Positions 1 through 7,344 of a DNA stretch of 64,000 bases are shown here, piece after piece (position 1 is the stretch's first letter; every line of letters starts with the position of its first letter). Made by a program: the position numbers and the translations under genes. Location of the stretch: the NCBI GenBank assembly GCA_964513075.1, contig CAZELR010000001.1, positions 103,242 to 167,241 on the forward strand. Direction: 5' to 3'. The DNA comes from DAOUBP01 sp964513075 (GTDB lineage: Bacteria; Chloroflexota; Anaerolineae; CG2-30-64-16). Below the pieces are notes generated by a model. That model had not been told where the DNA came from and ran no database searches. It saw only the letters and a list, made by a program, of their open reading frames with translations.

Positions 1-633
1 TTCATCACTGCCCTGCATTTCGTCAGCTATATTGCGGCCCTCAACTTCACCACCATTGCCCACACGCTGGCTATCATTTACACATCACCGATTTTTGTGA
101 CCGTCTTCTCGGCGGTGTTCCTCAAGGAACCCATCCCGCGGCGCAAGTGGCTTGGGGTGGTGGTCACCGTGATCGGGATTGCCATTCTCGCAGGCCTTGA
201 ACCGCGGCTGGACGGTCGCATGATCGTGGGCGACCTGCTGGCATTGGTGTCGGCTGTGATGTATGCGCTTTATTCGATTGCCGGGCGCTCGCAGCGGGAG
301 CGCTACCCTCTGTTCACGTATGCCGGCGCAGTCTATGGCCTGGCGGCGCTGTGGGCATTGCCCGCGGCCGTGCTGAGTTTCACACCAGCCGGCTATACTT
401 CTCGATCGTTGCTGGCGCTGTTAGGGGCAGGGTTGATCCCGCTGGCCGCCGGGCACACCCTTTATAACGCGGCGTTGCGCCGAATGCACGCGACCACTGC
501 GAATCTGATCGTTTCACAAGAAGTAACCGGCGGTGTGATTCTGGGTGCGCTGCTCTTGGCACAGATCCCGCAGGCCAATGAGGTCATCGGCGCGTTGGTG
601 GCGTTGGTGGGGATTGCGGTGGTGTTGATATAG
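1..633 (+). CDS. EamA/DMT-family transporter, C-terminal part (5' truncated)
   Basis: The frame is open from the first base of the window, so the start lies upstream. What remains is about 210 residues of alternating hydrophobic helices with the end of one EamA repeat (ending in FLKEPIPRRKW) and a full second repeat ending in a poly-hydrophobic helix. The pattern of an F-x-E-P motif at the end of a repeat is typical of drug/metabolite transporters (EamA, PF00892). These are inner-membrane exporters or permeases for amino acids, nucleotides or other metabolites; the substrate cannot be told from sequence. It ends about 45 bp before the next gene on the same strand. Family assignment is confident, specific role is not. 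Confidence 0.85.
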   Translation, partial: FITALHFVSYIAALNFTTIAHTLAIIYTSPIFVTVFSAVFLKEPIPRRKWLGVVVTVIGIAILAGLEPRLDGRMIVGDLLALVSAVMYALYSIAGRSQRERYPLFTYAGAVYGLAALWALPAAVLSFTPAGYTSRSLLALLGAGLIPLAAGHTLYNAALRRMHATTANLIVSQEVTGGVILGALLLAQIPQANEVIGALVALVGIAVVLI

Positions 634-679
634 GGTGGCGATTAGGTTGGCAGATTGAGAAACCGGTAGGGGGAGAGCC

Positions 680-979
680 GTGTCCAAAGCTGTGGATTGT
701 CCGTATTTCTTCGGTGACTATTTCCGCGGCCGCGAAATCGAGAAATGTCGGCTGATCGAGCGCAATCGCGAGAACCGCCGCCCCTGGCGCCGGGCGTTGT
801 GCGATTCCTGCCCTGTGCCGGGCATTCTGCGTCAGACGACCTGCAAGCACCTGGCGTTGGAGGCATCGGTGGTGCGCAAGCTGGGGCTGCTCGACCGCGT
901 CTCGATATATGCGATCTGCACCGAGCACATCGCAGAACTTCAGGACCCGAAGCGCTGTCCGCAGTGTGAGGCGGATTAG
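680..979 (+). CDS. small Cys-rich protein of unknown function
   Basis: 99 residues from a GTG start preceded by a purine-rich GGGAGAG at 671-677. Eight cysteines (residues 7, 23, 41, 44, 55, 80, 93, 96) include two CxxC pairs, CDSC at 41-44 and CPQC at 93-96, plus C55-K-H. This spacing suggests a metal site, either zinc or an Fe-S cluster, but no known family is recognised with certainty. There is no signal peptide or membrane segment, so it is probably cytoplasmic. The stop codon lies at the left edge of a palindromic repeat element (978-1088). Function unknown; reality of the gene is supported by codon use, RBS and the ordered cysteines. Confidence 0.65.
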   Translation: MSKAVDCPYFFGDYFRGREIEKCRLIERNRENRRPWRRALCDSCPVPGILRQTTCKHLALEASVVRKLGLLDRVSIYAICTEHIAELQDPKRCPQCEAD

Positions 980-1088
980 GTGGGGCGAGGCATTCCTTCG
1001 TGGTTGAAGGTCGAAGGTCTAGGATTGAAGGGAGACACCCTTGAACCTTGAACCTTGAACTTCATGCTGGGAATGCTTCGCCCCTACT
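978..1088. repeat. palindromic MITE-like element, copy 1 (degenerate)
   Basis: Left arm GTGGGGCGAGGCATTCC (980-996) and right arm GGAATGCTTCGCCCCTACT (1070-1088) are near-perfect inverted copies and match the 19-bp ends of the element at 63838-63944. The interior is different and contains a CTTGAAC tandem array at 1040-1063. The element fills the gap between two convergent genes: its left edge touches the stop of the gene ending at 979 and its right arm contains the TAG stop of the aminotransferase (1084-1086). No transposase and no clear target-site duplication are visible. Confidence 0.7.
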
Positions 1089-2193
1089 CCAAATGTGCCT
1101 CCAGCGTTGCCAGCGCCGCCGGGAAATTTCGGCGGCCCAGCCCCAGCCGGAAATGGTTGCCCTCGTAGTCGAACACTTCGCCGGACACAAGCATGGCGCT
1201 GCGCTGATCCAGCAGTTCCCGACAGAGTCGTGCCGCCGGCAATGCGTCTGTGGTGCGCGGAAATGCCACCGACCCTGCTCGCGGGCGCAGCCAGTCGAAG
1301 TGGGCCGAACGCGCAGCGAAGAAGCGGTCGGCCAGCGTCAGGTTGCCGCGCACGATGCCCAGGTTGCGGCCGGCGATGCCCTCCGCCGCGCGCAACGCCA
1401 TGATGCCCAGGATCTCGCTCGGCGCTGAGCAGCAGATGGTGGTGTAATCCTTCAGGCCGGCACAGCGCGCCAGCAGCTCCCGATCGCGTGTTGCCAGCCA
1501 GCCGATGCGCAAACCGGGCAACCCGAACGCCTTCGACAGGCCGCTGAGCGTCACGCCGCGCTCGTACAGGTCGCAGACAGCGGGCAGCCGCTCGGCCGGG
1601 TCATATTCCAACAGGCGATACATCTCGTCGGAGAAGAGATACGGACCGTGCTGCGCGGCGATTGCGACGATGGCGTCCAGGTCGGCGCGCGTCGGCAGGT
1701 AGCCGGTCGGATTGTGGGGGAAGTTGATCACGATGAGCCGCGTCTTGGCTGTGATCAGGGCGGCCAGTTGGTCGACGTCCAGGTTCCAGGCGCCATCCCG
1801 CACAGTCAGCGGCCAATGGACCACGCGGCAGCCCCGCGCCGCCGCTATGGCGTGCAGCGACTGGTAGGCCGGCCACGTCACCACCACCTCATCGTCTGGC
1901 GCCAGCAGCGCATTCATCGCGATGAAGATCGCTTCCTCCGGCGCTGCAACCAGTACGCCATCCGGTGCAATCTGCCGGTACTGGCGGGCGATCTCGTCTC
2001 GCAGCAGCGGGTGTCCCTGCGACTCGGTGTAGCCCAGGCTTAACCGCTCCCATAGGCTCAGTGCCTCAGGATCGGCCAGCGCCAGCAGCTCGTGCAGGGT
2101 CAGGCTTTCGCAATCGGACGCGCTGAGCAGGTGGCGGGCTTTGAACTCGTGCTCGGCGAAGAAACGTTCAAGCTTGAAGGCTGCGATGTCCAA
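1084..2193 (-). CDS. pyridoxal-phosphate aminotransferase, class I/II
   Basis: 369 residues, the length expected for a fold-type I aminotransferase. Visible landmarks in order: Y55-T-E-S-Q-G near the N-terminal substrate loop, W107-P-A-Y, the NFPHNPTG motif at 157-164, SDEMYR at 188-193 and the PLP lysine K221 in SGLSKAFGLPG, followed by R229. These are the standard PLP-binding and carboxylate-binding residues. The enzyme transfers an amino group between an amino acid and a 2-oxo acid in the cytosol; substrate not predictable. The start used is TTG, with GGAG about 8 bp upstream. The last codon and stop lie inside the right arm of a palindromic repeat. It is the terminal gene on its strand here. 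Confidence 0.85.
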   Translation of the reverse strand: MDIAAFKLERFFAEHEFKARHLLSASDCESLTLHELLALADPEALSLWERLSLGYTESQGHPLLRDEIARQYRQIAPDGVLVAAPEEAIFIAMNALLAPDDEVVVTWPAYQSLHAIAAARGCRVVHWPLTVRDGAWNLDVDQLAALITAKTRLIVINFPHNPTGYLPTRADLDAIVAIAAQHGPYLFSDEMYRLLEYDPAERLPAVCDLYERGVTLSGLSKAFGLPGLRIGWLATRDRELLARCAGLKDYTTICCSAPSEILGIMALRAAEGIAGRNLGIVRGNLTLADRFFAARSAHFDWLRPRAGSVAFPRTTDALPAARLCRELLDQRSAMLVSGEVFDYEGNHFRLGLGRRNFPAALATLEAHLE

Positions 2194-2214
2194 ATCTCAC
2201 GCTCCGGTGTATGC

Positions 2215-2260
2215 AGAAACCCGGTTCCAGCGCAATTCTCGCGCGAGAAACCGGGTTTCT
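2215..2260. repeat. palindromic repeat with perfect 12-bp arms
   Basis: AGAAACCCGGTT (2215-2226) and AACCGGGTTTCT (2249-2260) are perfect inverted copies around a 22-bp interior. The element lies between the stop of the DsbA-like gene (2286) and the start of the aminotransferase (2193). It could form an extended hairpin in RNA. A related but decayed A/G-AACCGGG-type stretch occurs at 10050-10075 inside the end of the ABC ATPase gene. Confidence 0.7.
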
Positions 2261-2285
2261 ATGTTGGGTCGCGGGAAAGCCGGTG

Positions 2286-4289
2286 CTACTTCGCGGCCAG
2301 CAGCGCGTCGATCGCCTGGGCAAACTGCGCGTAGGGCTGCGCACCGACAAGCGGTGTCGGGCTCGCGGCCGCCTGATCCTTTGTCCTGCTGAGGAAGAAC
2401 GACGGTGTACCGCTGACACCTCGCGTCGAACCTTCCCCTTGATCTTTTTGGATCGCAGCTTCTGTCTTGGCGTCTTTCAGGCAGGCATCATAGTTTCCGG
2501 CGTTCGCCCCGATCTCCAGCGCCTGTTTGCGGAATTGTGCTGCCGCATCCTGCGCGCTAGCCCAGGTGTTCTGATTGGCGAATAGCCAGTCGTGCATTGC
2601 CCAGAAGTACTTGACATCCTGCTGACCAGCGCAATACGCCGCAGCGGCCGCTGGGATGGCATTTGCATGCCCAAGCGAAGGAATCGGGAAGTTCCGGAAG
2701 ACGTGCAGGACCTTCCCGGTTGCGATATAGGCTTCGTTCAGCAGCGGCTCCGTCTGTGTCGCATGTCGAGCGCAGAACGGGCACTGGAAATCCGTGAAGT
2801 CTTCCAGCTTGACGGCTGCCTGGGGATCCCCGCGGTAGAAGTGTCCATCGGCATCCACGCCCACCGGCAGGCTCGCCAGCCTTGCAGTCGAAATCGCCGG
2901 CGGCGGCGTAGGTGTTGGCGCCTTGGGCGCCGTCAGCTCCTTGATCGCCTGCTCGAAGGTCTCCAACGTCTGCACCCCTACAAAGGGTTTGACGCCTTCT
3001 GTCTCGCCCGTTGCGGCTCGTTTGATCAGCAGGAAGGCGGGGGTCGCGGGCACGCCGATCTGTTGCTGTCCGAACTGCAAGGAGGTCTCTACCTCGGCCT
3101 GGACCTTTTCATCCTTCAGGCATACGTCGAAAGCGGATTGATCCAGCCCCAGGCTTTTGGCATAGGCCGACATGGCCTGATCGTCCCCTTCTTGCCACTC
3201 CGCCTGCTTTTGGTACAGCAGGGAGCGGAATTCCCAGAACTTGCCCTGGCGCGCCGCACAGAGCGCGGCCACCCCGGCCCGCGGCGCGGTGTCCGGGAAA
3301 AGCTTGACCACCAAGCGCATCTGGTTGGTGTCGATATACTTCGACTTCAGAGTTGGTTCCACCGTGTTAGCATGCGTAGCCGCATCAGCGCTCTTGAAGT
3401 CCTCGAATGCGATCAGGATCATGCTCGCTTGAGTGGCGCCCAGGCTCGGGCTGCCGTCGTAGGTGAAACCGGGTCGCGCGGGATCGGGATCGAAGAACTC
3501 GGCCCCTTCAGGCAGCGGTGTCGGCGTAGGAGCGGGATGGACTCCGGTCTGCGCCTTCTCGATTTTATCCTTGAATTCCTCGAATGGGTAGGCCCCGCTC
3601 AGGAACCAATCGTTGATGTAGAACGCAGGCGTGCCCTGAATACCCAAGGCGGCGCCATCCATGAGATCCCGTTGGATTCGCGCCTGGGTCGCCGCGTCCG
3701 TAAGGCAGGCATCGTACTTGGCGCCATCAGCGCCGATCTCCAGCGCTTGCTTGCGGAACTGCTCTGCAGTATCCTGGGCGCTGCTCCAGGTATTTTGATT
3801 GGCGAAAAGCCAGTCGTGCATCTTCCAAAACAGCTCCGGTCCTTGCTGGCCGGCACAGTAAGCGGCCTTTGCGGCCGGCATGGCGTTCGGGTGGATGCTC
3901 TCCAGCGGAAAATGACGGAAAACATGCAGCACCTGACCGGTGGCTACGTACGCGTCATCCAGAAGCGGACCCGTCTGCGAGGTGTGGCGGGCACAATACG
4001 GGCACTGGAAGTCCGAGTATTCGGTCAGCTTGACTGTCGCGTTGGGGTTACCGCGATAGAAGTTGCCGTCGGCGTCCACCCCGGTCGGCAGAGCCAACGC
4101 ACTGCCCGCCGGCTGAGCTGGCGCGCTGGTTGCCGGTGCGCTTGTCGCGGGCGCCGCCATCGGCGGCGTACTGGTTGAAAGTGGCGCCACGGTAGAAGGT
4201 GCGCACGCGGCTGCCACCAAAGTTAGCCCTAACAACAGCGGAAGCAGGCGCAGCCAGGTCCGGCGCCTGTTCGGTTGAGAAGGTTGCAT
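2286..4289 (-). CDS. lipoprotein with three tandem DsbA-like thioredoxin domains
   Basis: 667 residues, about three times a single DsbA-like unit. An N-terminal basic stretch and hydrophobic segment (residues 10-28) end at C29 in LVAAACAP, a plausible but imperfect lipobox, followed by a Pro/Ala/Ser/Thr-rich linker. Domain 1 has FQCPYC at 94-99 and domain 3 has FQCPFC with cysteines 503 and 506; both start with the same V-D-A-D-G-x-F-Y-R-G preface and carry the cis-Pro GTPAF/GTPSF motif. The middle domain (about 260-455) keeps VPATPAF but has FKSADA around residue 297 in place of the redox cysteines. Known relatives are disulfide oxidoreductases/isomerases (DSBA family, PF01323/PF13462). Inferred to be membrane-anchored and extracytoplasmic, with a non-catalytic central domain. 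Start ATG follows a strong GGAGGAG. The radical SAM gene is 11 bp upstream. Confidence 0.88.
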   Translation of the reverse strand: MQPSQPNRRRTWLRLLPLLLGLTLVAAACAPSTVAPLSTSTPPMAAPATSAPATSAPAQPAGSALALPTGVDADGNFYRGNPNATVKLTEYSDFQCPYCARHTSQTGPLLDDAYVATGQVLHVFRHFPLESIHPNAMPAAKAAYCAGQQGPELFWKMHDWLFANQNTWSSAQDTAEQFRKQALEIGADGAKYDACLTDAATQARIQRDLMDGAALGIQGTPAFYINDWFLSGAYPFEEFKDKIEKAQTGVHPAPTPTPLPEGAEFFDPDPARPGFTYDGSPSLGATQASMILIAFEDFKSADAATHANTVEPTLKSKYIDTNQMRLVVKLFPDTAPRAGVAALCAARQGKFWEFRSLLYQKQAEWQEGDDQAMSAYAKSLGLDQSAFDVCLKDEKVQAEVETSLQFGQQQIGVPATPAFLLIKRAATGETEGVKPFVGVQTLETFEQAIKELTAPKAPTPTPPPAISTARLASLPVGVDADGHFYRGDPQAAVKLEDFTDFQCPFCARHATQTEPLLNEAYIATGKVLHVFRNFPIPSLGHANAIPAAAAAYCAGQQDVKYFWAMHDWLFANQNTWASAQDAAAQFRKQALEIGANAGNYDACLKDAKTEAAIQKDQGEGSTRGVSGTPSFFLSRTKDQAAASPTPLVGAQPYAQFAQAIDALLAAK

Positions 4290-4300
4290 TAACTCCTCCT

Positions 4301-5482
4301 TCAGTAGATGAACTCACGAATATCGTAACGCGAGATCTGCGGCGGTTGCGCTGGATCGGGCGGCCGCAGGTGCGCCCGGATCGCGCTCTCTTGAGCGGCA
4401 GTTTCGGCGTCATTCAGCGGGCCGATCTCTTCCGCCGCAGCTAGCCGGCCATATTCCGAGCCGGGATGATCGATGAAGGGCGAAAAGTAAATGATATCAC
4501 CCTTGCCTAGCGGCATCGCGTTCAACGCGGCCGCACTGTGTGCGACGTGTGCTTCCGCGAACCGCCTGCCGCCGATACCGGTCATCACGATGACACTCGC
4601 CGCAATGCCGGCGCTCTTCAACAGCCGCACTGCCTCGATCACGTCGCCAGATGTGCCCGGTTTGTGCAGCCAGCCCAAAAGCGCATCGTCGCCGGTCTCC
4701 ATGCCGATGTACACGCGCCGTAAGCCGCGGCCAGCCAGCTCGCGCCATTCGGACAAGGTTTTGCGCTGCACACCGAAGGCATCGATGAACGAGTAGATGC
4801 TCGCCTGTGGCAGCACTGCCGCCTCATCGATCACATCCAGCCAGGCGTGCAGCCGGGCCATTGGCGCCACCAGCGCGTTGGCATCGGCCAGGAACAGCGA
4901 CCTGCGCAGGCTCAACGCCGGCCCGAAGAAGTCCCGAACCGCGGCAATGTGTGCGCGCAGCTCATCGGCGCCCTTGATCCTGAACGGCCGCCCCTCATAA
5001 AAGTCGCAAAAGGTGCAGCGGTTGTATGAGCAGCCCTCTGTGGCCTGGATCACCAGTGCCAGGTACTGATCGGGCGGCAAGATACTCACCGGCCGGTAAA
5101 TCTCGGCAAAACACGCCGCGTCATCCAAGAGCCGCGGCCAATCCCAGCCGAGCAACACCGCGAGCCGGGTATCGCCGCTGGCCCGCGCTACCTGGTCGGC
5201 CAGGCCGTAGGCTGCGGCCAAGAATGTCTGCGCCTCGGCCGGCGTGAGCCACCGGCGCTGCCTGACGTCGTCCGGGCCCGCCCACTTGCTGAGCACCCGG
5301 TTATCCAGCCCTCGGCGGTAATTGACCCCGCCTGCGAACGCGCCGATCAACCGGCCTGCCAGGTCGAACGAGTAACTCGGCGCCTCGTCTCCCACCAGGA
5401 GGTTGATGGCCAGCGAGCGCACTCGTACCGTAACGGAACCCACGCCCGATAACAGGCATCTGAAGACATTGGTCGTCATCAC
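4301..5482 (-). CDS. radical SAM protein with C-x4-C-x2-C cluster motif
   Basis: 393 residues. The cluster motif is EGCSYNRCTFCDFY with C151, C156 and C159, i.e. C-x4-C-x2-C rather than the canonical C-x3-C-x2-C; similar C-P-W-N-R/K-C-T-F-C variants occur in some radical SAM families. Later landmarks are a SIYSFIDAFG strand, RRVYIGMETGDD (a SAM-binding G-E-T-G-D element) and the glycine-rich GIGGRR loop. The first 140 residues have no clear domain. Reaction unknown. A TATAAT-like box (revcomp around 5507-5512) precedes the ATG, and the DsbA-like gene follows by 11 bp, so the two are probably co-transcribed. The start is the first of several ATG codons and could be one codon later. Confidence 0.85.
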   Translation of the reverse strand: MMTTNVFRCLLSGVGSVTVRVRSLAINLLVGDEAPSYSFDLAGRLIGAFAGGVNYRRGLDNRVLSKWAGPDDVRQRRWLTPAEAQTFLAAAYGLADQVARASGDTRLAVLLGWDWPRLLDDAACFAEIYRPVSILPPDQYLALVIQATEGCSYNRCTFCDFYEGRPFRIKGADELRAHIAAVRDFFGPALSLRRSLFLADANALVAPMARLHAWLDVIDEAAVLPQASIYSFIDAFGVQRKTLSEWRELAGRGLRRVYIGMETGDDALLGWLHKPGTSGDVIEAVRLLKSAGIAASVIVMTGIGGRRFAEAHVAHSAAALNAMPLGKGDIIYFSPFIDHPGSEYGRLAAAEEIGPLNDAETAAQESAIRAHLRPPDPAQPPQISRYDIREFIY

Positions 5483-5633
5483 GCGGCTTTCGCAAACAAT
5501 GGGCCGATTATAAACGAGAACTGCCGTATTGGCTAGTACGATAGCTTACTGGAAGGAGAAATGATCTGCGGTGGCAGGTCGAGTGGGCGGGGCGCGCCGG
5601 TCCTTGTGACGATTTCGACCGTGTCCAAGACCA

Positions 5634-5873
5634 TCAGACCGTGGAGGCAGGGGCTTCGTGCTCCAGTCTTTCAGCCAGCCATATCTTGATCACAGATTGG
5701 CGCGTTACACCCAATCTGCGAGCCGATCGATCGAGTGACTCGATCATCCAGATCGGAAAGTCGACATTGACCTTGCGCTGCTCTAGGTTCGGCAGGCGCG
5801 CTGAAGTGAGGTCGAGCATGTCCAGGACAGACTCGGCATCGTCGAATTTCCGGTCGAACTCAGAAGCCTTCAT
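5634..5873 (-). CDS. BrnA-like ribbon-helix-helix antitoxin
   Basis: 79 residues from the ATG at 5873 (MKASEF), overlapping the end of the toxin gene by 14 bp. The C-terminal half (VNVDFPIWMIESLDRSARRLGVTRQSVIKIWLAERLE) has the beta strand followed by two helices expected of a CopG/RHH DNA-binding domain, including the G-V-T-R-Q-S-V turn. The N-terminal half is acidic and probably wraps the toxin. In BrnTA systems the RHH antitoxin neutralises the BrnT ribonuclease and represses the operon. The order toxin-then-antitoxin is normal for BrnTA. An upstream ATG in frame at 5930 is unlikely because it lies inside the toxin gene. Confidence 0.82.
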   Translation of the reverse strand: MKASEFDRKFDDAESVLDMLDLTSARLPNLEQRKVNVDFPIWMIESLDRSARRLGVTRQSVIKIWLAERLEHEAPASTV

Positions 5874-6123
5874 ACAACCTCTCTTCTTCTTTGCGTGATC
5901 TTCGCACCGAGATGATGCGAACCACATCATCTCGATAGGTAATCACACCTGACCAATACGTATCAGCGATTTTCCCAATCACGATGAACCTTGGTTCATC
6001 CTCGGTACGCGCCCTGATTTCAAGCAGCTCCGGATCCGTCCACAAGATCTGGGCCTCTTCGAAGTCGATGCCATGCTTTGCTTTGTTTGCTCGGCTCTTG
6101 TCGGGATCGTACTCGAATTTCAT
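5860..6123 (-). CDS. brnT: BrnT-family ribonuclease toxin
   Basis: 87 residues, typical BrnT length. Diagnostic features are the N-terminal F-x-x-D-P-x-K-S-R-A-N-K-A-K-H-G-I-D-F-x-E-A pattern, a central ARTEDEPRFIVIG strand and the C-terminal ISVRRSRKEEERLYE motif. BrnT is a RelE-fold RNase that inhibits translation. The gene is the first of the pair and has an exceptionally good promoter: TTGACA (6155-6160), 16-bp spacer, TATAAT (6133-6138), only 9 bp before the ATG. Direct repeats of GAAATTA in the spacer region could be operator sites for the antitoxin. The locus is AT-richer than its neighbours, consistent with horizontal transfer. Confidence 0.92.
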   Translation of the reverse strand: MKFEYDPDKSRANKAKHGIDFEEAQILWTDPELLEIRARTEDEPRFIVIGKIADTYWSGVITYRDDVVRIISVRRSRKEEERLYEGF

Positions 6124-6160
6124 GATATAGAAATTATACTGAAATTACTATGATTGTCAA
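6124..6160 (-). promoter_or_regulatory. consensus promoter and putative operator of brnTA
   Basis: On the minus strand TTGACA (6155-6160) and TATAAT (6133-6138) are separated by 16 bp. The expected transcription start is 2-3 bases before the brnT ATG, so the transcript is leaderless or nearly so, and no Shine-Dalgarno sequence is present. On the plus strand GAAATTA occurs twice (6130-6136 and 6141-6147), an 11-bp period, overlapping the -10 and spacer; this is a candidate binding site for the RHH antitoxin. Confidence 0.8.
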
Positions 6161-7324
6161 CTAAAACTCGCCCTGCATGCTTCCCGCGTACCCGGTCAGC
6201 TCCACATAGCCGTTGCCTTGTACGGCCTGCTCGCCCGATGTCCCCGTCACCCGCACCGCGCCTTCCCAGTAGGTGTACGACACCTGCATCTCCTGGTCGG
6301 CCAGCCAGGGCGTGACCTCCAGCCGCAGATCGGCCGCCGGCACGGTCAGCGTCCACCCCGACGGATACGCCGCGCCAGTGTGTGGACTGCGCCAGCGGCC
6401 GGTCGGCTGAATCTGAAAGTCGCCGGGCGCCAGCAGCTTTGTTGCGCCGTCGGCCGCAATCAGCGTTCCGCTGGAGAACCCATCCACGCTGCCGTCAGCG
6501 CGTCGGAGCTGGAACATCATCAGCTCGGTGTTGTCGTCGAGCTGGATGCTGAACCAATCCCAGCCGGCCTGCTCGGCCCCTAACGCGCTGGTGCTCCACT
6601 CGTGATCCATCCAGCTCAGGCCGGCGACCCGGAAGGTCTTGCCGCGCGACGTCACCGTGCCTTCGGAGGCGATGCGCGTGCGGCTGATGTAATACGATGC
6701 ATTGCCGGGCTCAGGCCCCTTGCGACTGTACCCTTGCTCCCCCTGCAACACGGGCGACTTTAAGTCGGTCAAGACGAGATCCAGCATCGTTTCGCCCGCT
6801 GCCGCTCGTAAGCGCTCAGAGCCGCCAGCCCCCCAGGCCGTGACCTCCCAGTTCTCCAACCACACCCGATACGGCTCAGCCTGCGCGCCCGCGATGCCCG
6901 CTGCACCGCGTGCCAGCCTCTCGAACGAATCATGCTGGCCGCCGTTGACATCGGTGAGGGCGAAATGTGCCATGTACACCTGGCTGGCTCCCCACGCGGA
7001 GTCTCGTTGGGCGCGCTGGTTTGGCGGCGTCAAGGCGCGGCGAAAGAAAGTGAGCTGGAAACCGAAATGTTCGCCCGTCTCTGCGGTCAGGTTGCCCGTG
7101 TAGTACCACCACTCGGTCTGGGTGTCATCGTGCGGCCCATGATCGGCCGGAAAGACGAACGGCCGGGGCCCATCGGCCCGCGCGAAACCGCTCACATCCG
7201 CAGGTGCGGCTTGGGCCAGCAGGCTGGAGCGCAGCGCCGCCGGCGCCTTGGGCCAGACGAGCCAGGCAAACAGGCCGGTCACCACGATACCCAGGATGCC
7301 GATCAAAATCGATCGCCGTGTCAC
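6161..7324 (-). CDS. membrane-anchored lipocalin-like protein, AttH/CrtC type
   Basis: 387 residues from the GTG at 7324, chosen because AAGGAG lies 5 bp upstream; an in-frame GTG at 7348 overlaps the permease stop but has no RBS. A single hydrophobic segment (about residues 5-25) anchors or exports it. The rest has the features of the lipocalin-like AttH/CrtC family (PF07143): H-D-D-T-Q-T-E-W-W-Y-Y-T-G-N near residue 70, an FFRR strand, SYYISRTRI, and a SWMDHEWSTS motif in the middle. Relatives include carotenoid 1,2-hydratase and the AttH product of attEFGH. It follows an ABC ATPase and FtsX-like permease, so it probably handles a lipid or hydrophobic substrate outside the membrane. The exact ligand is unknown. 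Confidence 0.83.
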   Translation of the reverse strand: MTRRSILIGILGIVVTGLFAWLVWPKAPAALRSSLLAQAAPADVSGFARADGPRPFVFPADHGPHDDTQTEWWYYTGNLTAETGEHFGFQLTFFRRALTPPNQRAQRDSAWGASQVYMAHFALTDVNGGQHDSFERLARGAAGIAGAQAEPYRVWLENWEVTAWGAGGSERLRAAAGETMLDLVLTDLKSPVLQGEQGYSRKGPEPGNASYYISRTRIASEGTVTSRGKTFRVAGLSWMDHEWSTSALGAEQAGWDWFSIQLDDNTELMMFQLRRADGSVDGFSSGTLIAADGATKLLAPGDFQIQPTGRWRSPHTGAAYPSGWTLTVPAADLRLEVTPWLADQEMQVSYTYWEGAVRVTGTSGEQAVQGNGYVELTGYAGSMQGEF

Positions 7325-7344
7325 CTTATCTCCTTGTCGTCGCC

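Noticed and set aside
2592..4178. A 528-codon open frame on the plus strand opposite the DsbA-like gene
   Set aside because: It lies fully antisense to a gene with clear domains and lipobox. Its translation has no motif, and long antisense frames are expected in GC-rich DNA.
5634..6160. Genomic or defence island around brnTA
   Set aside because: Only the toxin-antitoxin pair has unusual composition. Flanking genes are ordinary, and no restriction, abortive infection or recombinase gene accompanies it.
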